From Polytrichum commune (lineage: Eukaryota > Streptophyta > Polytrichopsida > Polytrichales > Polytrichaceae): a stretch of DNA of 64,000 nucleotides. The stretch covers positions 5,768,501 to 5,832,500 of the forward strand of contig OX485808.1 in NCBI GenBank assembly GCA_950295325.1, read 5' to 3'. The position numbers and the translations under genes are program-made. The notes beneath the pieces were generated by a model, which searched no databases, had not been told where the DNA came from, and was given only the letters and a program-made list of their open reading frames with translations. The number at the start of each line of letters is the position of its first letter. Within the stretch, counting starts at the first letter, position 1. Of this stretch, positions 55,513 through 64,000 are shown piece by piece.

Positions 55513-57661
55513 TTACTTTCCAAAGAGCTGCCACAGCACACAACAACAAAACACCACCACAATGTCAGATTTTCTAGCGGTCGCTGTTTCTCCCCCAAAA
55601 TAGACATGAGGCAAACTCACACAGATACGTGGATCCCAACGAGTAAAAATCCATGCCCATCAAAAATATTCAAAATGGAATCAGACGCAGTCTTTAAACT
55701 CACAGATTGCAAGACTGTGGTGTGGTAAGGGTCGGCGAGGTGGGCGAACAAATTGTCGATGGGTCCAACATTTGTAACTTTAGCTTGGACGAAAGCACCC
55801 AGGACGGCCATCATGGCCAACCGCCCATTCTTGACCTCCTTGGTCCTCAATTCCTTCAACTTGTCAGCAGATCCAGCTCCCCAGCCCAAGGGGTCGAACC
55901 ACAATCCTCCGGGGTATCCCACATCGGTACCGGTGAGCTTGTTGTTAGGGAAGATGGGGTCGGTGTTCACACTTCCGGGCCTGGCGATGTCAGCCCACCT
56001 CCTGCTCTCGGCCCATCCCATGAGCAGAAGCTCTACGATGAAGAGGGTGCCTTGGTCGGCGAAGTAGGTAGCGTCACCGGCCTTGTACCATGAAGGAGTG
56101 TTCAGGATGCCAATCTTGGTCAGAAGCTCGGGGATGAAGATTCCGGCTGCTCCGAGCATGGCCCAGCGGCAGTGAACAAGCTCGGCTTGCACCATCCACT
56201 TCAGGCGGGCGGGGTCGGATGCTGCGTAATTTGCATAAAACGGCATGAGATAAATATAGATAGTGATGTAGCTCAAGGGATGGAGCAGCTGGGTTTAATA
56301 ATTTCTTCGAAACTCAGAAACCGTGTTTCAAAAACTGTGCATGAACATAGGCAGAAATGTACTGTAAGGTACGCAACAAGGGTTATGATCGAATCGTTCA
56401 AAAGTTTCAAAAGTTAGCATTTTCTGTGAAATCACATACCAAGGTCCAGGGGGTCGAAGCCGTAATCTCCTGGGAGGCTGCAAAACAGAATTGGCAAACA
56501 CACGGTGAGAAGATAGGAAGAAGCTGTAGAATGACATGCATGTCGAATTCCATGTTGAAGGGACCTCCTGCAGAACTGTAAAGGGCTGTATAGGGTTGAG
56601 GTGATTTTCTATGGCGTAATGTATGCCTGCAGAGAGCTTCGCAGTAAACTGAATGCCACCCAGAAGAATAAAGAAAAGAGTGTCTACCTGCCGTCGAGCC
56701 ATTTGGGGGCCTGGGAGCCAGGAAGCCACAGTGGCCTCTCGGGGCCCTGGGCGGCCACGGCGGACACGGTCAAGTCACCCTTTGAAGCAGCGGCGACCTT
56801 GGTCATGCGCAGTGCACGGCCGGCAAGGAAGGAAGTCCTGGCGGATCCCGCATTGCTCACCACCTTGCTGCATGTGCCACAATTGCAATCCAACATGTGA
56901 GGATCATTGCTTCAATCCACAAGTGCCCACATAATCACACAACTTTCCATGTATTCATCAGGGCATGGGCAGGGCATTAGGGACTGCCCCGACCCAACCA
57001 CGCTTTACTAACGCGGTTCTCACTCTAGAAATTCCTGGCCTTTCGTCCTGGAAATCTACTAGGAATTAATTCCACTCCAAACTTGCAAAACGACCCTGCA
57101 GTCCACCACCTCTGTCCAGGATCTAGGACCAATGTAGATGGACCCAGTGAAGAAAAAGGGTCATCTACCAACATCCTGGACAATTGAGGTAAAGATGGTC
57201 AACTTTAACCACCCCCCCCCCCCCCCCCCCTGATGGAGCTTCTCATCACCCAACATGCCCCATCTCTTCACATTTCCCCTCCATGCCTATCTATGACTAC
57301 CACAACGACCACCATAACACACCACTCCCAACTCTTCACATCCCCTCCATAACCCATGCCTACCACAACCCACCACCACAAACACACCAGACTCCCAAAT
57401 CCTCACATCCCCATACATGCCACAAGCCCATAACACCCAACAGCCCAGCACCACACACCCCCAACTGACAGCCCGAACCCCATACACGCACGATGTAACA
57501 GCAGATTCACAAAATTGAGCCACCCAGCGACACAACCCAACCACCTGGGAAACCCGCATTGGAGTGAATTGAGCCGCAGTGCAGATGACGAAGGGGTACC
57601 TGGAGGAGGCAGGGGCGGCGACGGCAGCGACGGTGGAGGAGGCGTACACGGCGGACGCCAT
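55513..57661 (-). CDS. Lhca2: Photosystem I light-harvesting protein Lhca2, copy B (five exons)
   Basis: Exons in coding order: 57661-57600, 56867-56688, about 56477-56440, 56221-55704 and a 15-bp last exon, 55527-55513. Sizes of exons 1, 2, 3 and 5 equal those of copy A; exon 4 is 6 bp shorter. The product is 270 residues with transit peptide [20 protein letters not shown], then [26 protein letters not shown], a [15 protein letters not shown] segment and EVKNGRLAM. It ends TTVLQSLFGK. Chlorophyll-binding residues are as in copy A. Differences from A concentrate in the transit peptide, the loop after helix B, and the last ten residues. Intron 1 holds a run of 19 C (57212-57230). As in A, the site seen in far-red Lhca forms as Asn is His. 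Intron positions match, so A and B are duplicates rather than a processed pair. Confidence 0.95.
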
Positions 57662-57905
57662 GGCTGCACAAGCCTGGTGGAGCGTGAGCGTAGGCGGGCG
57701 CGAGAGATGAAGTGGGATGGATGGCGAGCGAGGGAGGGGAGGTGAGGTGAGGTGAAGGGCGTGGGGAGTAAGACGAGCGTGGCGCAGCACAAGAAGACTC
57801 GGCCGCGGCAGAGCAGGGATAAGGGCCTGTTCCAAAGGCTCTGCGCTCATTGGCTCTCCTCACCCCGGCCTATCTATCTGCTACCCGCCTCCCCCATTGG
57901 CCTCT
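57662..57905 (-). promoter_or_regulatory. Lhca2 copy B promoter: I-box and two CCAAT boxes
   Basis: On the plus strand, GATAAG at 57818-57823 and ATTGG at 57849-57853 and 57896-57900. The I-box lies 157 bp from the ATG and the first CCAAT box 31 bp beyond it, the same spacing as copy A. The shared flank reads AGGCTSYGCTC before the CCAAT box. No TATA box is seen, and the leader is pyrimidine-rich. Confidence 0.7.
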
Positions 57906-58039
57906 CGCCCCCCACTGTATGTATGTACGCATGTATTGTCGCTTGCTTGGTTTATTCCTCCTCCCATTGCCCTATGTGCGTTGTGTTGTTGTGCGCGCCC
58001 AAGCCCGGGATGGGGAATAGCCATGTTACAACGTCGTTC

Positions 58040-58500
58040 TTCATGCTCCCATCACACCAAACTTTCCGTCCGGTTCCAACCCTGAAATTGTTGGGGATTA
58101 TGTGGAGAAATAGGTGTCGGTTTTGCAAAATTACAGCCCGAGATGCTGACGGATGGTGTCAAAAGTGGCCGGTGTGATCAACCCCTCATGCCCCGATCAC
58201 ACCAAACTTTCCGTCCGGTTCCACCCATGAAATTGTTGGGGATTACGTTCAGAAATAGGTGTTGGCCCACCACTTTTCACATTATTACAGCCCGAGATGC
58301 TGACGGATGGTGTCAAAAAGTGGCCAATGTGATCAACCCTCATGCCGCGATCACACCAAACTTTTTGTTTGATTCTAGCCATAAATTTGTTGGGGATTAT
58401 CTTCGAAATTAAGTGTTGGCCCATCACTTTCCACACTATTATAGCCGGAGATGTTGACGGATGGTGCTAGAAGTGGCCAGTGTGATTAGCCCCTCATTCT
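58040..58500. repeat. Tandem repeat, ~150-bp unit, three copies
   Basis: ATCACACCAAACTTT recurs at 58049, 58196 and 58350. Each is followed by GAAATTGTTGGGGATTA (or a variant), ACAGCCCGAGATGCTGACGG and AAGTGGCCRGTGTGAT. The copies are far more alike than in the other arrays, so this is a younger expansion. It keeps one plus-strand frame partly open. Confidence 0.85.
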
Positions 58501-58654
58501 TCGACTGCGGGGACTCGACGTAAACCGTTCCATCCTTTTCAGATTTGCTAATAGACCTACTTAGCCTCTTAAATTCTTAAATTCCCTTCTCTTCTCCGTA
58601 CACAACAATGAATATCCCCAACATATCTTATGTTTAGCCACTTGTGTGTGGATA

Positions 58655-59042
58655 CTACTACACTAGATATGGTGTTTAGTGTTGTATGGTATTTTATGTC
58701 ACTATGGTAATTTTTCAGATGACACTTCTTTACGCATAAGTGAACAAAGGTTGTCATGGATGATGGATGAGTTCACCCGTTGGCCAAAAACCCTACCTTC
58801 TCTTGTCAGCAACCTTGTGATGAAATATTGTCATGGATGATAGAATTTTGGATGAAAAATTCACTTGGTATGTGACAGGTAATTGCAACACTGCAAATCT
58901 ATAATCCCCCAGACAATTTGCAAGGAATGACAACTAATGTTGGGTCAACGTTCAGTGTTGGTGACAGTACACCACGGCTTACAATTACTATTGAGCAAGA
59001 CAAATAGAACTGGTGACACTAAATATCATGTTTAGTGTAGTG
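58655..59042. mobile_element. MITE family B copy, most complete
   Basis: Terminal inverted repeats start CTACACTAGATATGGTGTTT and, complement, CTACACTAAACATGATATTT, then AGTGT. The interior carries TGGATGATAGAATTTTGGAT, AATTGCAACACTGCAAATCT, ATAATCCCCCAGACAATTTG and GACAAATAGAACTGGTGACA. About 388 bp. It best defines the family. Confidence 0.8.
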
Positions 59043-60829
59043 CCACAAAAAGATTCAAGGAAGCATTGTTCATCCCGTTATTATTCATTGAAAATATTAT
59101 TCATAGAAACATTATTCATTGAAAGTACCAATATTAATCACTGACAAGCATGTGTTTGCAAATAATATTCTTTATTCTTAAAGTCGTTCAACGTGCTATC
59201 ACCCTATGCATATTGTTCCTCAATTGATATGACCATCCATATAATTGGAATACTAGACTGAATACTTCAAAACGTGTATGAAGATAAGTAAAAATCATGA
59301 ACAAATGTATTCAATTTTTCCTTAGCCCTCCGAACCTGAGGGAGCCCCCATACTTTAGGAGCTAAATCTTGAAGGTTTCCGTGACCTAAAGCCACAAAAA
59401 AAATCACTTTAAATGCACATGTCAAATGTTTTGTAATTTGTAACCGCCATTTCCAATGTCGGCATGGTATCAAAAGTTGAACCTTAACCCCATAAATCAT
59501 AGGTTTAAGGTCAAAAAAATACAATTAATTAGGATAAAAGACATAATTTGGAGTTGATATACAAAAAAAAGTTCTAAGGGTATCGTTTAAACTACACATG
59601 ACTATTTTCGGTTCTCATTGTATGAGTATCTTCCTTCAAAAACATGGTACACTAACAACTTCATATTTAGGACAAATCACCTTAAATATGTTTATATTGG
59701 TTGATAGTAGCAGCCTACAATGGGGCGGAGAAAAACATAAGTCATTTGAGGGCAAGCATAACCTTGATATAAATAAATAAATGAATAAATAAACAACAAA
59801 TGTGCAACATCCAAGTATTACATACGTTTGAGCACTTCAAGAGCCATCTTAAATTGTTGACACGAGACTCTTAAGTTGTGTTATAAAGATGGTGTGGAAA
59901 GAAGAAAGATGATTTCAATGTGGCATATGGTGTTGCTTCATCATCAAGTTGGTTTCCTTATGTTCCCACATGGTTGGTTTAAAATATCCACTTCACATGG
60001 ATATCTCATTATGACTGCGTAAACGATAGGTGGTAGGGTCAATTGGAAATCCACAAATCAAGTGTTAGGAATATCCACCCATCCAAGTACTATTACAACC
60101 CTCATCGACTTAACAACCTTAAAGCTCCCATGCAATATGGGTTTAGGCCTTAGGTTTAAGCCACCCTGATTGTGTTGACCTTTGATAACCACAAATGGAA
60201 GCAAATTCAATAAGAAAAAGGAACTCTATTAAATAAGAAGGACTCTATTTGATCCAAAATGGCTTCAATGAACATATGCAAACCATTTTTGACCATTCAC
60301 GATGCCCAAGGTTTAATACATACGTGTCATCTATCAATTAGACCCGACGTTGCCATGATGTGTGCAATTAGGTTGCCTTCACGCATAGGTTGCCTATATA
60401 CTCGTGCAAGTTACCTTGGAGAAAAATCACATACAATAACATGCATTTTGTTTTTTCATCGATATAACAACCACGATCTATTATTTATAAAAAAAAATCA
60501 AGAATTCCTACATTCCATTATTTGTGATAATAAATATGCAAATTAGTGTTGAATGTCACGTGGGAAACCTAATTTTGCACATATCAATGTACATATATTC
60601 CTATTATTGCCCTCAACGAAAGCTTGCAGTAGGTTGTCATGAGCATAAACCATAAATCTCAAAACAAACTTGTGCATAACATTGTTAAGCAATTTGCGTT
60701 CGTTCATGTGGGCCCCGGGAATATAACCATGAATGCCGCAACTAGTGCAAATTCAAATTAATGTTATGTGCCACCCACATAGTAGGGAGGATGTTTTATG
60801 GCATGCGCACCTTACTAGGTCAGTGTCCC
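59043..60829. other. Gene-free stretch, possible LINE relic near 60250-60450
   Basis: On the minus strand near 60300-60420 a frame reads REGNLIAHIMA-like sequence, reminiscent of the RNase H end of plant LINEs (a REGNRCADALA-type motif). The match is short and I do not call an element. The remainder is unassigned AT-rich DNA. Confidence 0.3.
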
Positions 60830-61040
60830 GGTAGATTTCTAAGCATAATTAGTAAAATCCTAGTGTTTCCAAGTCTAACATAATTAGTTGCATGTTGTGA
60901 TCTTTTGGTTTTTCTTTATTAACATGGGATATATTCTATAGATTCTTCTAAATTGGTGGATTTTCTTGAGGTCTTGAACTTCAACCAATTTTTTCTCAAA
61001 TTCAACCAGTTCACTTGTAACTAGTGGCCAGTTCTCCCCA
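60830..61040 (+). mobile_element. R3 element, diverged copy
   Basis: Shares AAAATCCTAGTGTTTCCAAG, GCATGTTGTGATCTTTTGG, ATATATTCTATAGATTC, CTTGAACTTCAACCAATTTT and GTTCTCCCC with the other R3 copies. Confidence 0.65.
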
Positions 61041-61559
61041 TTCATTGTACTATATTTTGAGTGGTTTGTGGTTAGTTGTGGATCTAAGAACAGGAACCAA
61101 AAAGACATGCGTCAAAAAGAGATTGGACTATGTGCTCAAACTATGTTAACCATTCTATGCTCAAAAGACAACATAATTGGGGAGGACCTATTATTGTGGC
61201 CACAATAATTGTATAAAGCCCATGCTAAACCCTCACAATGAAAATTAATATGGGTTGTATTAATTATCAATCTGCACTAAATTTCTAGTAAAAAATTAGT
61301 GTGTGCCATAGTAATTGTTTCTCTAAAAATTTAATGTGGGTGATTATTTTATTTTGTGCTACTTTTTTCTATAATTAATATTCAATGTGTTGGTCAAAAG
61401 TCTTCATGAAGACTTGGGAGAAGTCTTGAACCCACATTAATTCCACCTTGACTAGAAAACGAGTGCGGCCCATGCTAATTTTCTCCACTCTAATTTTCCA
61501 CCCACACTAAGAGGACTATTTTGTGTACTTAGGGGCACTAGTGTGAAATTCTAGTAAGA
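61041..61559. repeat. R1-related fragment and TTAGTGTGG motif region
   Basis: 61110-61190 resembles the end of R1 in reverse (GATTGGACTATGTGCTCAAA). From 61220 on, the phrases ATTAATRTGGG, AATTAGTGTGTG and CACACTAAG recur, foreshadowing the MITE that follows; they may be an older nested relative of it. Confidence 0.4.
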
Positions 61560-61830
61560 CTACATTTTTTTTGTCTAATTAGTGTGGGTGGGTAATATAT
61601 GTGGGTTGGAATTTAGTGTGGCGCACATTACTTTTATAATATATGCCTTGGTTGACATTAGTAATTTTATAGTACTTGCCTTGCCTTGAATTTCATCCAA
61701 ATATGTAGACAAAAAAATCCACACTAATTTTCCACACTGGAACTTATAGTGAGCCACTTCAAATTGTAATAAAAAATAGTGTGGTAATTGGGAATTAGTG
61801 TGGCCCACACTAATTAGACAAAATATTGTA
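61560..61830. mobile_element. MITE, family A outer ends with longer interior
   Basis: Ends CTACATTTTTTTTGTCTAAT and, complement, GTACAATATTTTGTCTAATT, both followed by AGTGTGGG. These match the outer TIR of the copy at 13855-14077 (TTTTGTCTAATTAGTGTGGG). The interior repeats TTAGTGTGG and CCACACTAA several times as subterminal motifs. Confidence 0.75.
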
Positions 61831-63055
61831 CATTGTTTATGCTATTGAGTGTCACATGCATAATAGTGTCAAAATAGCTAATCCTGTTTTGAGGCAATTC
61901 TAGGTTACACTAATGGTTAACAACTTCATCATATGTGTCACCTCATGACACTTAGCATTCAAGTGTGCTTACTAATATCTCGGCATGAGTATGTATAATA
62001 GTGTTAAGAGATGTATGCCTTTGTTACACAATGATGTACAAGTTGACTAAAATGTACAAAAATGACGCTTGCCATTACTATACTCAAGAATATCTTCCTC
62101 TTGCATACCGTACTAAAATGTAGACACATGACACTTGCCATTAGTATGCTCAAAAACATCTACCCCTTGCATACCAAAACGCAAGAAAATCATCTAAAGT
62201 ATCCCAATGTGCTACTCTAAATGTCATAATGTAGATAATTTTTCACTTAAAGAACTTACTTATGATGACGGATGGAATCAAATTGGCAATGAGTAGGCAA
62301 TGACCTCTAGGCATCTACTTTAGACCCTTCGCAAATAGTGTACGTGACACTAAATACCATAAACGATTTAGTTTTATGGCTTTAAACCCCCAACATAAAG
62401 CCAAGCAAGGAGGGGACATGATCATGTCAAACATTAAACTTCACTTTGATTTCACCATTTTGCAATGTGCATGTGAATCCAAATCACTATGCATCCACTT
62501 TTCAAAGTAGATAATGTGGGTGGAGGGTCCTTTAATGTTCCAAAACAGTGGCCATATAACAGAAATGATTTAACCCCTTAAAGACCAAGGCAAACATTTC
62601 TGTCCAGGCAGTCGATGCTGCCCAACAATACCAGCATACACGTTTATGTTTAATCATCTGATTTGGACACTTGGGTGGCTGATAATTTGTGTGAACAATA
62701 CTAACTACACAAACATGCCATCCGCACGATCAGATCTATCATAAGGGGTGCTGACTTTCTTTAATGAGTTGTTGCATTAGACTGAACTGTTTGAGGAGAT
62801 TTCGAGAAGATTTTGCTTTAGCCTTGGGTTAATGGCTGTGGGTTGAACATTTAGAAATTACTAACATGTTACACTTCAAAAATCGTAACATGATGCTGTC
62901 TTCAAGTATGGGCTGTCGGGCACAGCCTGGTGATCTTATTGGCAAAGCAACCAAGGAAGATGAGACATCTGTGTGATTTCGACTAAATGATAAGTTCAGA
63001 ACATTGCAACATTGGTGCCATTTTGTAGGAAATAGTGTTTCTTGTCAAACCCCAA
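61831..63055. other. Gene-free stretch, nothing recognised
   Basis: Presumed 3' flank of the dehydroascorbate reductase gene. 62040-62170 contains a short direct repeat (ACACTTGCCATTA, then ACATCT or ATATCT, CCTCTTGCATACC). Nothing else recognised. Confidence 0.4.
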
Positions 63056-64000
63056 CTATGTCCAATGCTTGGCCCACCCTTTCACCACCACTGCAGGAGG
63101 AGCACACGTCTTTTTGAATGCAGGGAGGTTGAACATCAGCTGTATGTCACCACCAACCCCGAGGCAGAGTTATCATCCCTACTAAGTAAATTCAAGAATA
63201 TTTGGTAAATGAGTTGAATCTCAGAAATGCAAGGAAACCTTAGCAAATTTGATACCTACTAGTAGCCGGGGTTGTGTTAGATTCTTATTGAAACATTTGG
63301 TGACCCTTGGACCAATTAATATGCTTCTAATATGATGTCCAGTGACAATCTAGTCTTATAGCAGAATGCCTTCTTTTTGTGATAGAGCAGTAACATACCC
63401 GTAGGTGCCTAAAGATGATCAACAGCTGATTACAGTAGCACAAATCTAGTCAACCTTTTAGGAGCAAAAATTCAGTTTTTGAGAATACAACCGAACTAAT
63501 AGAAACCTTCATAGGCTCATAGGCTCTTTTAGTATACAAATTTACAAAATTTCTCATATGTGCAACAAGTTGGGCTTAAAGACAAGGTTAAATCAAACTG
63601 GAGTAACAGGCAACATATTAGGAGTGCAGGTATCCAACCTTCATGTACCGAGACAGAGCTGGGTAGAAAGGCTCAATATTACTCCAATTTTTGTAGTGTG
63701 CCAACGCAATCTGTATTACGTACAGTCTTGGTGCTAACGCCACATCTGCTGATGTCAAGTACTTGCCATCAATGTACGGGCCCTGGAGGAAATTACTTGG
63801 TAGAATTAAAATGATGTGGAGAACACTGTTTTCCATCATGACCAGAAATTTTACAATCACCATTCTCACTTCTATTCTTGCATTTAATTGAGAAATGAAG
63901 CAAGGAGGAAGTCATCAACTATACATCTTTCCTCAGGTGGTCGTTGATGCTGTCCAACTCACACACAAGGACCTTTTCAGTTCCATCCGACGGGTTTTTG
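63056..64000 (-). CDS. DHAR: Dehydroascorbate reductase (GST superfamily), 3' part
   Basis: Three exons are visible in coding order: 64000-63925 (runs off the window), 63782-63639 and 63139-63056. Junctions are GT-AG and in phase. The first visible exon encodes KNPSDGTEKVLVCELDSIND then HLRKD. The second encodes GPYIDGKYLTSADVALAPRL, with IALAHYKNW and SRYMK. The third encodes NLPAFKKTC and GWAKHWT-stop. This is the all-helical C-terminal domain of plant DHARs, which use glutathione to reduce dehydroascorbate in the ascorbate-glutathione cycle. The catalytic Cys lies in the N-terminal thioredoxin-fold domain outside the window. So I cannot tell a plastid from a cytosolic isoform, nor prove activity. 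Confidence 0.88.

Noticed and set aside
58143-58412. Plus-strand open frame of 89 codons
   Set aside because: It is created by the ~150-bp tandem repeat; the same peptide phrases repeat and no start context or splice sites support it.
1-64000. tRNA, rRNA and riboswitch candidates
   Set aside because: I looked for T-arm boxes and for conserved RNA motifs and found none in a convincing context; a dedicated covariance-model scan could still find one.

Overview
This is a nuclear window from a green plant (streptophyte). The evidence is two copies of a nuclear photosystem I antenna gene (Lhca2), a plastid-type peptide deformylase, a dehydroascorbate reductase, a SKP1-like gene and a plant-type SIS sugar-phosphate isomerase homologue. 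All carry GT-AG introns, mostly 150-1000 bp, in AT-rich DNA packed with decayed transposons and MITEs. I cannot name the species. Intron sizes argue against a compact genome such as Selaginella; a bryophyte, fern or streptophyte alga would all fit.

Layout. 0-4.4 kb: a decayed LINE (minus) and a diverged tandem repeat. 4.5-6.2 kb: a two-exon phosphohexuloisomerase-like SIS gene (plus), with a stray copy of its exon/intron junction inside its own intron and a pseudogene of its exon 2 at 10.0 kb. 11.0-13.3 kb: a three-exon gene for an unrecognised secreted or membrane-targeted protein (minus). 13.4-17.2 kb: MITEs, a foldback element and other repeats. 18.9-20.6 kb: a SKP1-like gene (minus) with a three-copy repeat upstream. 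22-26.5 kb: MITEs and unrecognised DNA. 26.5-30.3 kb: a broken KIN17 gene and an aminoacylase-1 gene fragment (both minus). 30.8-35 kb: a decayed Ty1/copia element (plus). 35-38.2 kb: MITEs, including a Harbinger-like one with a TTA target duplication. 38.8-41.7 kb: Lhca2 copy A (minus). 42-45 kb: duplicated and satellite-like repeats. 45.2-50.7 kb: peptide deformylase (minus), head to head with a five-exon conserved gene of unknown function (plus). 53.0-53.9 kb: a small basic-protein gene (plus). 55.5-57.7 kb: Lhca2 copy B (minus). 58-63 kb: repeats. 63.1 kb to the end: the 3' part of a dehydroascorbate reductase gene (minus).

How it fits together. Most intact genes look plastid or redox related (Lhca2 x2, deformylase, DHAR), but nothing suggests a functional cluster beyond the Lhca2 duplication. 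The two Lhca2 genes keep an identical exon plan and a shared promoter module: an I-box and a CCAAT box 31 bp apart, about 150 bp from each ATG. The most interesting structures are that promoter module, the selective growth of introns 3 and 4 in copy A by a ~95-bp repeat that seems to carry copies of the last exon's splice acceptor, the 10-residue insertion beside the deformylase metal-binding motif, and several MITE families whose copies can be matched across the window. I saw no convincing wholly new system. Exon models were built by reading splice sites and checking phase by hand; none has transcript support here.
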